From the NCBI GenBank assembly GCA_021847425.1, contig JAJZRF010000003.1, positions 1 to 64,000 on the forward strand: 64,000 nt of DNA, in the 5' to 3' direction. The notes beneath the pieces were generated by a model. It worked only from the letters and a program-made list of their open reading frames with translations, had not been told where the DNA came from and did not search any database. The DNA comes from Deltaproteobacteria bacterium. Its GTDB lineage: Bacteria > Desulfobacterota > Desulfobulbia > Desulfobulbales > Desulfurivibrionaceae. A program made the translations under genes and the position numbers. How positions within the stretch are numbered: position 1 is the first letter of the stretch; each line of letters begins with the position of its first letter. Positions 20,041 through 29,467 of this stretch are shown one piece after another.

Positions 20041-20385
20041 TTATTCATCAATGGTGAGGGAGACAACCTTCAACTCCCTGCCCTGCACGGTCTCCACCGC
20101 ATAGCCGCCGCATTGCGGACACTGGCCGAGCAGGGAATCAGACGCAAAGGAATGACCGCAGCCCCGACAGCGGCCGCAACCTTCGATCTCGCGCACCTCA
20201 AGGCGGGCGCCTTCAGCCGGGGTGTTGCGGGCAGCGGCGTCAAAACAGAAGGCCAGCGCCTCGACCATCACCCCGGAAAGCTTGCCGGCCTCAAGTTCGA
20301 CCGAGGTAATCCTCTGGCCCCCGGCGGCTTGCGCCTTTGCCAAAACAAGTTCGACGATGTTTAAAGCCAGAGACATCTCATGCAT
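20041..20385 (-). CDS. hypA: Hydrogenase maturation factor HypA
   Basis: MHEMSLALNIVELVLAKA; zinc motif CGRCRGCGHSF...CPQCGG. Confidence 0.96.
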   Translation of the reverse strand: MHEMSLALNIVELVLAKAQAAGGQRITSVELEAGKLSGVMVEALAFCFDAAARNTPAEGARLEVREIEGCGRCRGCGHSFASDSLLGQCPQCGGYAVETVQGRELKVVSLTIDE

Positions 20386-20398
20386 TGCTTCATGATAC

Positions 20399-20447
20399 AC
20401 AAAAACGCGGCCTTGTTCCAGACAAGAGCAGGCCGCCGTTTTTTCCC
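20399..20447 (-). terminator. Rho-independent terminator downstream of the DUF3365-type kinase gene
   Basis: Minus strand AACGGCGGCCTGCTCTTGTCTGGAACAAGGCCGCGTTTTT. Confidence 0.65.
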
Positions 20448-20450
20448 GGC

Positions 20451-22487
20451 TTATTCCGTACAGGCAAGCTGCTGAAAATCATCAACCGCAGGGCCTTGCA
20501 CCGGCAGGGTGACGATAAACCGCGCGCCCATGCCCGGAGAACTTTCCGCGATGATAGTCCCGCCATGCCGCTCGACAATTCGCTTGCACACCGCCAGACC
20601 GATACCGGCCCCCTCGTGCCGGCTCCGGCCATGCAACCGCTGGAAAAGGCCGAATATCCTGTCGGCGAACTCCGCGGCAAATCCAATGCCATTGTCCTCC
20701 ACCGTAATGCGGCAGGACTCCGTCGCCTCATCGGCATCCGAACCGGCGATGATCCGGCTGGACACCAGAACGCAGGGGGGGACCTCCGGTTGCCGGTATT
20801 TAAGGGCGTTGGCAATGAGATTCTGCAAGAGCTGCCGGATCTGGAGAGGATCCGCCTTGATCCGGCAGAGGGTGTCAACCTTGACCTGCCCTCCGGTTTC
20901 TGCGATCCGCACCTCCAGATCGGCGATTACCTGCAGCACGATCTGCTCCAGATCAACCTCCTTGAACGGCTGGCCTTTGGCGGAAACCCGCGAATAGGCG
21001 AGAACCCCGGAAATAAGTTCCTGCATCCGCGCGGCCGCGGTTTCAATGCGCCGAATATACTCCAGCCCCTGTTCGGGAATATTTTCCCCGTAACGGGCCC
21101 GCAGTTTCTCGCTGAAGGCCTGGACAAGCACCAGCGGCTCCCGCAGGTCATGGGAGGCCATGGAGGCAAAATCCTGCAGATCCCTGTTGCTGCGGGCAAG
21201 CTCCACGGCAAACTTGTTGAGGGCTTTCTCACTCCACTTGCTGCCGGTGATATCACGATTGCTCGCCCTGCTGCCCAGAAACTCGCCGGACTGTCCGTAC
21301 ACGGGCTGGCAGGTGTGGCCTATCCACCGTTCCTGCCCGTTTTTGGTAATGATCCGGAATTCCAACATACACACCCCGCGCTCCGACACGACATGCCTGA
21401 AATGATTTTCAAGCTGCGCCTTGTGATCCGGATGGGTGATTTCCACGAGGAGCCCGGCGTTTGCCTTGAACTCCTCCGGGCTGTAGCCGGTGATCCGCTC
21501 CGCCGAAGGCGAGACATACAGAAAATTACCCGCCGGATCCTTCCAGTATTCCCAGTCGCAGGTGAAGTCCGCAACGGTCCGGAACTTTTCCTCGCTGAGC
21601 AGAATCTCGGCCTCGGCTTTTTTCCGCTCGGCAACCTCCTTGAGCAAGGCGGCGTTGGCATCCTCCAGCTCCTTGCTTTTCCGGGCAAGATGGTCACGGG
21701 AACGCTGCAACGCCTCCTGCGCCGTGTCCCGCTCCAAAATCCGCCGCCGCAGGAGGGCGCCGCCGAGAAGCATCCCGACCACCCCGATGAACCAAACCAG
21801 CCCGGTGCTGAGAAGATTGGCGAGAATCTGCTTTTTCTGCAGCGCCAGTGCTCCAACCATTGGCAGACTGATACTGATTCCCCCGCGGATATCTCCTTCC
21901 TTATACCCTTGATGGCCGTGGCAATAGAGACAATCCCGCGTAACCATTATCGCCTGAATCAGCCGCAGATGGGGCACTCCCCCAATCTGGGTAAATTCGA
22001 TCTTCTCCGTCATTCTGGACCGGGAAAAATCCTCAAGGGCCCGCCGCTCCCACGCATCCGGGCCATTCTCCGGGCGCAGCGGGTTGAGGCTTGTCATCCT
22101 GGAAACCACCCCATAGTTACTTGAAAAATCTTCTCCCACCAGCCGCATCATGTAGGCAGGACTCATCAGGGTAAGCACTCTGCCCGAGGGCGTGACCAGA
22201 TCCCGCTCGGGAATCTGCGCCAGGTAGGGACTGGCCGGACTCCGCGCATCGACAGGCACATACACCCCGCCATGGGAAACCCCCCAGGTGCGCAGGGCAA
22301 GATCCTTGTTGCAGTAGGCCCGGATCTCGCTGATCGCTATTTCCTTGGTGATCTGCCGGATGCCGCTTGTGGCGTGAAAGGAAAGCCCGGAAATGAACAG
22401 GGTCCAGACCCCGACCAGGATCCAGGTAAACTGTTGGACCGGCACGGGCATAAGTTTTGAAATATACGGCTTTGCGGGATCGTTCAC
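20451..22487 (-). CDS. DUF3365 (Tll0287-like) sensor PAS histidine kinase with a CxxCH motif
   Basis: N-terminal TM; periplasmic-type domain with RDCLYCHGHQGYKEGDIRGGISISLPM; second TM; PAS; H-box ASMASHDLREPLVLVQAFSEKL; C-terminal HATPase. Confidence 0.88.
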   Translation of the reverse strand: MNDPAKPYISKLMPVPVQQFTWILVGVWTLFISGLSFHATSGIRQITKEIAISEIRAYCNKDLALRTWGVSHGGVYVPVDARSPASPYLAQIPERDLVTPSGRVLTLMSPAYMMRLVGEDFSSNYGVVSRMTSLNPLRPENGPDAWERRALEDFSRSRMTEKIEFTQIGGVPHLRLIQAIMVTRDCLYCHGHQGYKEGDIRGGISISLPMVGALALQKKQILANLLSTGLVWFIGVVGMLLGGALLRRRILERDTAQEALQRSRDHLARKSKELEDANAALLKEVAERKKAEAEILLSEEKFRTVADFTCDWEYWKDPAGNFLYVSPSAERITGYSPEEFKANAGLLVEITHPDHKAQLENHFRHVVSERGVCMLEFRIITKNGQERWIGHTCQPVYGQSGEFLGSRASNRDITGSKWSEKALNKFAVELARSNRDLQDFASMASHDLREPLVLVQAFSEKLRARYGENIPEQGLEYIRRIETAAARMQELISGVLAYSRVSAKGQPFKEVDLEQIVLQVIADLEVRIAETGGQVKVDTLCRIKADPLQIRQLLQNLIANALKYRQPEVPPCVLVSSRIIAGSDADEATESCRITVEDNGIGFAAEFADRIFGLFQRLHGRSRHEGAGIGLAVCKRIVERHGGTIIAESSPGMGARFIVTLPVQGPAVDDFQQLACTE

Positions 22488-22639
22488 ATATCCACCAAAA
22501 ATTTAGGAACCCTCACGAAATATTCATTCGTATGATCATTCCGTCATGGCTCCTTCGCCGCTATTGCCCAGGCAAAGGATACGATTATTCGCTACAGCGG
22601 CTTCCGGGAAGCCTTTGACGGGGAGTGCGAAGGGCCCGT

Positions 22640-23314
22640 TTAGGAATCAGGCCAGAGGTCGGGATCGGCCACGCCGATCTTCATGGCAAACTTCAGCATG
22701 GCCAGCGGCTCGCTCATCCCAAGTTTTTTACTGATATTGGAGCGGTGCTTTTCCACGGTTTTTGGACTGAGACACAAGAGCTCGGCGATGGATTTGGTGG
22801 GATTGCCCTCGATAATCAGCCTGAATATCTGCTGTTCCCGGCAGGACAACAGATCGTATTTGCTCGACTCGGCGGATTTTCGCTCCTCATTGTTGAGGTA
22901 CCTGCGGATGAGTTCGGAATTTATCTCCCTGCTCAGAAAATATTTCCCCTTGGCTGCCATCCGCACCGCCTCAAGAATCTCGGACCAAGGTGCGGTTTTT
23001 AAAACATAGCCATGGGCTCCGGCGGACAGAGCCTGATGCACATAGGTCTCGCGGGCGAACATCGACAGAATCACGACGGCCGTGCCAGGGGAATCGTTTC
23101 TCACCAACGGGATACATTCAAGGCCGCTGACCATGGGCATGGCTATATCAAGGATTGCCACATCCGGCTGCAATCTCCGGATCTCCTTGACAGCGACCTC
23201 GCCGTCCTTCGCCTCGCCGACCAGCGCAAGACTGTTGCTTTTGGCAAGCATCTGCCGCAGCCCTTCCCTGACGATGGAATGATCATCCGCCACAAAAACC
23301 GCGATCTTCGCCAT
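22640..23314 (-). CDS. NarL/FixJ (LuxR-type HTH) response regulator
   Basis: VFVADDHSIVREGLRQML...ILDIAMPMVSGLE; HTH LSCREQQIFRLIIEGNPTKSIAELLCLSPKTVEKHRSNISKKLG. Confidence 0.94.
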   Translation of the reverse strand: MAKIAVFVADDHSIVREGLRQMLAKSNSLALVGEAKDGEVAVKEIRRLQPDVAILDIAMPMVSGLECIPLVRNDSPGTAVVILSMFARETYVHQALSAGAHGYVLKTAPWSEILEAVRMAAKGKYFLSREINSELIRRYLNNEERKSAESSKYDLLSCREQQIFRLIIEGNPTKSIAELLCLSPKTVEKHRSNISKKLGMSEPLAMLKFAMKIGVADPDLWPDS

Positions 23315-23501
23315 CCTTTCTCCTTGGAGAAAAACCAGCCGCGCCCATACCCCGGACCGGACAACGCCTCATTGCCTGCTCCGGCGGTGCCGCCTTCGGA
23401 GCAGACAAAGTATTTTATAGAATACTATTTGTGGATCAGGATCAAGCTTTTTTCCAGAAACACCGGACGGCAAGATCAGCCTTACGGCCACGGAGAACAG
23501 C

Positions 23502-23990
23502 TCAACAGCTTGCCGCGCCCACCTCGACCCCGAGCAGGCCCAGCTCTTGCACCACGGCCAGAACCACCTGCCCGACTGCCCCGCTAACCTCGCGGGACAG
23601 CCCGATACCGGTGGACAGATCGAGGGGAACAATACCGAAGAGGGTGATGGCAGGGGGCAGGCAATCCTGCATGGCGGCAACGGCCAGCAGCTCGGAAAGC
23701 CCGATTTGGTGGGGGGAAATTTTCTGCCGGAAATAGGCGGGAGGATCGAGCAGTTTTTCAATGAGTACCGAACCGGGAGGCTGCGTCGAGACAATGGCAT
23801 CCACAATGAACAGATGGCTTTTATCATCGAGATATCCCAGGAGGTCAAGCCCCATGGTGCCGCCGTCGATCAGCTCCACCTGAGGAGGAAAAACATAGCT
23901 TCGCTGGAGCTGTTCCACCACGCGCACTCCCGCTCCCTCATCGCTGAGCAGAACGTTTCCCACGCCAAGCACCAAAATATTCGCCAACAT
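23502..23990 (-). CDS. NiFe-hydrogenase maturation endopeptidase (HybD/HyaD family)
   Basis: MLANILVLGVGNVLLSDEGAGVRVVEQL...ELIDGGTMGLDLLGYLDDKSHLFIVDAI. Confidence 0.94.
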   Translation of the reverse strand: MLANILVLGVGNVLLSDEGAGVRVVEQLQRSYVFPPQVELIDGGTMGLDLLGYLDDKSHLFIVDAIVSTQPPGSVLIEKLLDPPAYFRQKISPHQIGLSELLAVAAMQDCLPPAITLFGIVPLDLSTGIGLSREVSGAVGQVVLAVVQELGLLGVEVGAASC

Positions 23991-24004
23991 ACGCCTCCTT
24001 ATAA

Positions 24005-24040
24005 AACAGGCCGTCCCGGTAGCCGGGGCGGCCTGTTTTT
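24005..24040. terminator. Strong hairpin with flanking T runs between hydrogenase large subunit and protease genes
   Basis: AACAGGCCGTCCCGGTAGCCGGGGCGGCCTGTTTTT. The minus-strand version also ends in TTTT. Confidence 0.75.
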
Positions 24041-24064
24041 CAATAGATATTCCAAGCAGTAATT

Positions 24065-25768
24065 TTACACCATGGTCCTGACCGTGACGATTTCCCGGCT
24101 CTCGGGGTCCAGAAGATGGATGGCGCAGGCAAGGCACGGGTCAAAGGAATGAACCGTCCGCAACACCTCAAGGGGTTTTTCCGGATCAGCCACCGGATTG
24201 CCGACCAGCGAGGCCTCGTAAGGCCCGGGAGCGTCGGCGCTGTTTCTGGGACCCGCGTTCCAGGTGGACGGGACCACGCACTGATAATTCTTGATCTTGC
24301 CGTCTTGGATCACGACCCAGTGGGACAACACCCCCCGCGGCGCTTCGTGGAATCCAACCCCGCGCTGCTCGCCTTTCGGGAACACCGGCTGGTTGAAGGT
24401 CGCGTAATCCCCCTTGCCGATATTGTCCATCAGCGCCTGCCACTGGCCGAGCAGGGAATCGTACAGCACGGCGCACCGCACCGCTCTTGCCGCATGCCGG
24501 CCGATGGTGGAATGGAGGGCGGAAATGCCGACCTTGGTCTTGGCCAGGGAGCTCACCTTTTGCAGAAGGTCGTCGGTGTAGAGCTTGGTCGGACCGTGCC
24601 CTGCGGCGTACATGCACAATACGTTGGCCAACGGCCCGACCTGAGCAGGTTTGCCGTTGAAGGTCGGAGACTTGACCCAGGAATATTTGCCGTTGTCCTG
24701 GAATTCGGTATGCTGCGGAACCGTCTCCTCCTCCCAGGGATGACGATCCCAGTCTCCCTGGTACCAGGAATGTTTGATCCCCTCCTTGACCCCCTGTTTG
24801 AACAAATCATCGTTGAACCCGGTGATCGGCTTGAACGACCCCACGTTGCCATTGGCAATATAGCCTCCGGGAAGAACAAATGTTGTCCCCTTGGTGTCCA
24901 GGGGCATATCCGGCACCGAGAGATAATTGGTCACCCCGGCCCCGTATTTGGTCCAGTCCGCATAAAAAGCGCCTATGGCCGCGACATCGACCATGTAGAC
25001 GTTTTTGATGAAATCCCCGACCTCGTCGATCAGGGTCTTGATGTCGAGAAGACGCTCGATGGTCAGGGTGGACTGGCTGTCCGGGTTGATGGGATTGGCC
25101 ACCCCGCCCACGGCCAGGTTCTGGATATGCGGGGTCTTGCTGCCAAGGATGGCCACCACCTTGTTGATCTTCCGCTGATACTCCAGGGCCTGAAAATAAT
25201 GGGTGGCGGCAAGGAGATTAACATCCGGGGAGAGCTTCATGGCCGGATGCCCCCAGTAGCCGCTGGCAAAAATTCCAAGCTGGCCGCTGCCGACAAACCC
25301 TTTGAACTTTTCCTGTACCGCCTTGATTTCCTGCTCGCTGTTGCGGGGCCAGGGGGAAAGCTGCTGGCCAAGGGTCGAGGCACCCTTGGGACTGCCCTTG
25401 AGGGAGGAGACGATGTCCACCCAATCGAGAGCGGAGAGATGGTAAAAATGGACAATATGGTCAAAAATTCCGTGGGCGGAGATGATCATGTTCCGGATGT
25501 ACTGGGCGTTAAGCGGCACCTCCAGGTTCAGGGCATTTTCCACGGCCCGCACCGAGGCAATGGCATGGACCGTGGTGCAGACCCCGCAGATCCGCTGGGT
25601 AAAAATCCAGGCCTCCCGCGGGTCCCGCCCCTGGAGGATCAGCTCGATCCCGCGCCACATCTGGCCGGAGGACCAGGCCTTGGTCACCCGGCCATTGTCA
25701 ATCTCGCAATCAATCCGGAGATGCCCTTCGATTCTGGTGATGGGATCAACGACGATTCTCTTGGCCAT
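24065..25768 (-). CDS. NiFe hydrogenase large subunit (Hyb-type, membrane-associated uptake class)
   Basis: MAKRIVVDPITRIEGHLRIDCEID, RICGVCTTVHA, C-terminal DPCLACAIHLLDPESREIVTVRTMV with cleavable extension after His. Confidence 0.96.
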   Translation of the reverse strand: MAKRIVVDPITRIEGHLRIDCEIDNGRVTKAWSSGQMWRGIELILQGRDPREAWIFTQRICGVCTTVHAIASVRAVENALNLEVPLNAQYIRNMIISAHGIFDHIVHFYHLSALDWVDIVSSLKGSPKGASTLGQQLSPWPRNSEQEIKAVQEKFKGFVGSGQLGIFASGYWGHPAMKLSPDVNLLAATHYFQALEYQRKINKVVAILGSKTPHIQNLAVGGVANPINPDSQSTLTIERLLDIKTLIDEVGDFIKNVYMVDVAAIGAFYADWTKYGAGVTNYLSVPDMPLDTKGTTFVLPGGYIANGNVGSFKPITGFNDDLFKQGVKEGIKHSWYQGDWDRHPWEEETVPQHTEFQDNGKYSWVKSPTFNGKPAQVGPLANVLCMYAAGHGPTKLYTDDLLQKVSSLAKTKVGISALHSTIGRHAARAVRCAVLYDSLLGQWQALMDNIGKGDYATFNQPVFPKGEQRGVGFHEAPRGVLSHWVVIQDGKIKNYQCVVPSTWNAGPRNSADAPGPYEASLVGNPVADPEKPLEVLRTVHSFDPCLACAIHLLDPESREIVTVRTMV

Positions 25769-25786
25769 GCACTCTCTCCTTCAAGT

Positions 25787-25906
25787 GTAACTGCCCAGCA
25801 GCACTGCATCTGCCTTGTCATCGGCCTGCTCGTGTGCAACAGCACACTTCGCAGACCTCTTCCGCGCATCTGCGGCAGCAGCGAAGCGGCGCTGCTGAAC
25901 AGTTAC
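25787..25906. repeat. Palindromic element family 1, copy D
   Basis: Starts GTAACTGCCCAGCAGC and ends GCTGCTGAACAGTTAC; reverse complement contains GCAGATGCGCGGAAGAGGTCTGC...GCAGGCCGATGACA. Confidence 0.88.
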
Positions 25907-25969
25907 GTTTCGTAGTTTACGGAACCTTTCCGGCCCTGAGCTAGAATTTACCTTTCCAATAATTATACA

Positions 25970-27109
25970 TTATGCTTTTTTGAGCTTGGGCAATACCGGC
26001 ACGGTCTTGACAAACCACAAGTAGGCCATCACTTCCGCGGCAATAATCCCGAAGGTGATGAACAGTTCCGGCACCGAGGGGAAATACCGCCAGCCGGTGC
26101 CGGGATCAAAGCCGACAATATAGGTGTTGAACCGGTACATGCTCCCCCCCAGCAGCATGGCGCAGGAGGCGATGAACAACAGCCGCGGGCTTTGCCGGTT
26201 ATTGGGATAGGCCAGAATCAGCAGGGCGGTGAGCAGCAGCAGGTTCTCCAGGAGGAACATGTTGCCCTGGAGCCCTCCGTCAAAGGCCAGGGGCAGATAA
26301 CCGCGCAGGTTCACATCCTCGATCCGGATCACCAGATAGAGGCCGAGCAGCCAGGGCATAACCGCCGAAATTTTGCTCAGCAGGTGCATTTCCATGGGCC
26401 GGTTGAAGGAAATGGCGGCAATAAGCGACTCAAAAATAACCGCGGCATAGCCGATGACCACGGCGGTGATGAGAAAAAGCAGGGGCAAAAATCCGCTCCA
26501 CCAGAGGGGGGAGAGCTTGTGTCCGGCCATGAGCATCATGGTGCCCAGGGAGGATTGATGCATGGTGGGCAGAAGGATGCCCAGCGCGATGAATACGAAA
26601 ATAACCCGGTTGAGTCTGGCCTGCAGCTTGTCTGCCTTGAACTTTTCCAGCAGCGCCGGGGCAAATTCCATCCACAACACCAGGATATAGGTGCCGATGC
26701 AAAGGGCCACCTCGAACATGACCGAATGCAGGTTGCTGAACCAGGGCAGGAAGATATTGTAGCCCTGCCAGTAGCGGCCGATGTCGAAGATCACCGATAC
26801 CCCGGCCAGGGTGTAGCCGAACATGCTGGTCATCAGGGCGGGCCGCACCAGGGGCGAATATTCACCCTTGTTGAACACATAGACGATCAGGGCGATGGAA
26901 TAGCCGGCGCAGGCCAGGGCCGTGCCCACCACCACATCATAGGCGATCCAGATCCCCCAGGGATAGCCGTCGTTCATATTGGAGACCGAACCGATGCCAA
27001 AGATGAACCGCTTGCCGATGAAAAAAAGGCCGATGAGCACGATGGCGGCGCACACCATGAAGGGCACGGTCAGCACCTTGCCTCCTAATGCTTGTCTTTC
27101 TTCCTGCAT
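25970..27109 (-). CDS. NrfD/HybB-type membrane subunit of the hydrogenase
   Basis: Polytopic membrane protein; GSVSNMNDGYPWGIWIAYDVVVGTALACAGY typical of HybB/NrfD; genomic context. Confidence 0.9.
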   Translation of the reverse strand: MQEERQALGGKVLTVPFMVCAAIVLIGLFFIGKRFIFGIGSVSNMNDGYPWGIWIAYDVVVGTALACAGYSIALIVYVFNKGEYSPLVRPALMTSMFGYTLAGVSVIFDIGRYWQGYNIFLPWFSNLHSVMFEVALCIGTYILVLWMEFAPALLEKFKADKLQARLNRVIFVFIALGILLPTMHQSSLGTMMLMAGHKLSPLWWSGFLPLLFLITAVVIGYAAVIFESLIAAISFNRPMEMHLLSKISAVMPWLLGLYLVIRIEDVNLRGYLPLAFDGGLQGNMFLLENLLLLTALLILAYPNNRQSPRLLFIASCAMLLGGSMYRFNTYIVGFDPGTGWRYFPSVPELFITFGIIAAEVMAYLWFVKTVPVLPKLKKA

Positions 27110-27148
27110 GGAAACACTCCTTTCCGTGAAAAGCCAGAGCTAACACCC

Positions 27149-28099
27149 CTACTCTTTTTTCTCTTCCCTGTTCCGGATGATGTAGATCAGGCCGCCCAGA
27201 ACCACGATGGGATAGACCATGCCCTTGTAAATGGCGTATTGGATGCCGTCCGCCAGGGCCACATAGGAATCATCGGGCAGATCGGGCAGGCCGAGGGAGG
27301 CAAACGGCACTCCGGCCAGGTAGAGAACCTGGGAGCCGCCAAGCTCCTGCGCGCCGTAGACATGCTTGACGTAATCGCCTGCCCGGTGCTGCTGAACCTC
27401 GGTCGAATCAATATTGGCCACCGGAAAATCGTAATACTCTCCGGGCGACATGCCCAGCCGCCGCTTGGCCTCGGTCCGCAGCTTTTCCACCGGTCCGAAC
27501 AGGGAAGCCCCGGTGGGGCAGGCAGCGCAGCAGGCGGAAATCCCGCCCTTGGCCAAAAGATGGGCGCACATCTGACACTTGACAATCTCCGGAAAGGGAG
27601 AATTCCACTCAAATTTGGGAATATTGTAGGGGCAGGCAACCTGGCAGTAGCGGCAACCAATGCAGGCCTTTTTGTTGTACGTCACCACTCCGTTATCGGG
27701 GTTTTTAACCAGAGCCGAGACCGGGCAGGCCGAAACACAGGCGGGATCAAGGCAGTGCATGCAGTGCCGCTTGATGAAGGCAAAACCGGCGAGGGAATCC
27801 TTTGGCCCATCAACGCCGTAGCGCTTGATGACATTCAGGGTTTTGGCGGACAGATCCTGGGGGTCGTCCCACATCGGCTCCTTGGGGTTGGCGTGTTCCA
27901 CCGGCTTGTTGTTGGCCTGTTTGCAGGCATACTCGCAAACCTTGCAGCCGATGCAGAGGGTGGAATCGTACAGGATGCCAACCGCATTGGGAGGCAGCTC
28001 CTTCCGTGACCGTCTGGCCTGGGCCGGGCTTTGATCCGCAGCCAGCAGCAGACCGCCGGCCGCGGCCCCTTTCAGAAAATCCCTGCGTCGTATCTTCAT
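27149..28099 (-). CDS. HybA-like 4Fe-4S ferredoxin subunit, Tat-exported
   Basis: Tat motif RRRDFLKGAAAG; clusters CIGCKVCEYACKQAN, CMHCLDPACVSACPVSAL, CIGCRYCQVACPYNIP, CQMCAHLL. Confidence 0.93.
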   Translation of the reverse strand: MKIRRRDFLKGAAAGGLLLAADQSPAQARRSRKELPPNAVGILYDSTLCIGCKVCEYACKQANNKPVEHANPKEPMWDDPQDLSAKTLNVIKRYGVDGPKDSLAGFAFIKRHCMHCLDPACVSACPVSALVKNPDNGVVTYNKKACIGCRYCQVACPYNIPKFEWNSPFPEIVKCQMCAHLLAKGGISACCAACPTGASLFGPVEKLRTEAKRRLGMSPGEYYDFPVANIDSTEVQQHRAGDYVKHVYGAQELGGSQVLYLAGVPFASLGLPDLPDDSYVALADGIQYAIYKGMVYPIVVLGGLIYIIRNREEKKE

Positions 28100-28102
28100 A
28101 CC

Positions 28103-29227
28103 CTATTCTCCCTCTGAGGAAGAACCTGGTCCGGTCTTGCCGAGGTTCTTGGCAATCGCCACCCCGGCCCCCAGCGCCACCCCGGCCACCCCGGCAGCAA
28201 GGGCCACCGCGCCCACCGAAGCGCCCGGCCCCCGCTCGGTGACGATATACGGATACGCGGACCCAGGGGTAATGTACTTCAGGTCGGCCTGGGTATGCAG
28301 GGGGATATTGAAGCCCACCCCTTCCTCGGTGCAGCCGAAACAGGGATGGCCGGTGCCCACCGGCCAGGCGCCCGAGCCGACGTCATTAAAAAGGATGGCC
28401 GGGCAGTTGGCAAAGGTCATCGGCCCCTTGCAACCGAGCTTGAACAGGCAATAGCCTTTCCGGTGCCCCTCATCGCCGAATTTGATGGCAAACCGCCCCG
28501 CGTCAAAATGGGGCCTGCGCTCGCAGTTCTCGTGGATGAGCCGGCCATAGGCGAATTTCGGCCTGCCTTTTTGATCAAGGCTGGGCAATTTTTTAAAGGT
28601 CAGGAAGTGGATCACGGTGGAGAGAAAATTATAGGCATTGGGCGGACAGCCCGGGATCGTCACCACACTCTTGCCCTTGAGAAACTCGGGCGCACCGATA
28701 GCGCCGGTGGGGTTCGGCTTTGCCGCGGCAACCCCGCCCCAGGAGGCGCAGGAGCCAATGGCAACAACAGCGGCAGCCTTGGCTGCGGTCTCGCGCACGA
28801 TTTCGCTGAAAGGCCTGCCGCCGATCATGCAGTACACCCCGCCGTCCTTCACGGGAATGGCCCCTTCCACCACCAGGATGAACTTGCCGGTATTCTTCTG
28901 AATCGAGGCCTGCAAGGCCGCTTCCGCCTGGTGCCCGGCCCCGGCGTTGAGGGTTTCATTATAATCAAGGGAGATAAGATCAAGAATAAGGTGTTCAAGG
29001 GAGGGATGGGATGGCCGCAACAGCGATTCGGTACAACCGGTGCAACCTGAACCGGAAAGCCAGATCACCGGGGGACGTTGCGGAGCCGTGATTGCCGCCG
29101 CGATCCGCGGGGCGGCCTCCAGAGGGAGCCCCAGGCCGGCAGCCATCACCGCGCAGAACTTCATAAAATCACGACGCGAAATCCCGTTCAGACGTTCTCT
29201 GACCCTGGCAAAATCCTGTTCTTTCAT
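28103..29227 (-). CDS. NiFe hydrogenase small subunit, Tat-exported with C-terminal TM anchor
   Basis: Tat motif SRRDFMKFCAV; WLSGSGCTGCTESLLR; GCPPNAYNF; CLFKLGCKGP; hydrophobic C-terminus. Confidence 0.96.
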   Translation of the reverse strand: MKEQDFARVRERLNGISRRDFMKFCAVMAAGLGLPLEAAPRIAAAITAPQRPPVIWLSGSGCTGCTESLLRPSHPSLEHLILDLISLDYNETLNAGAGHQAEAALQASIQKNTGKFILVVEGAIPVKDGGVYCMIGGRPFSEIVRETAAKAAAVVAIGSCASWGGVAAAKPNPTGAIGAPEFLKGKSVVTIPGCPPNAYNFLSTVIHFLTFKKLPSLDQKGRPKFAYGRLIHENCERRPHFDAGRFAIKFGDEGHRKGYCLFKLGCKGPMTFANCPAILFNDVGSGAWPVGTGHPCFGCTEEGVGFNIPLHTQADLKYITPGSAYPYIVTERGPGASVGAVALAAGVAGVALGAGVAIAKNLGKTGPGSSSEGE

Positions 29228-29467
29228 CGTTCGCCTCTTTGCGTGTGTGGAGCGTTATCCCCATTCCAATAGCTGCGCAACTTCAAAAGATTATCCATTA
29301 TTGCATCACAATTGCCGATCACAAGTCAAGCACGATCACACTAGGTATAAACACCTACAAAATAGTAGTGCAGTTTTCAATCTGCGGTCAAGAATTTTCT
29401 CGTTGGCCGACCGGATTCTTTACGGTATGGTGCCGCAACCAGAAGACAACCAGGGACGTCCGCCGCC

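Noticed and set aside
20337-22124. 595-aa plus-strand ORF
   Set aside because: Antisense to the DUF3365 histidine kinase and terminator.
24116-25915. 599-aa plus-strand ORF
   Set aside because: Antisense to the hydrogenase large subunit. Its end reads through the family-1 repeat.
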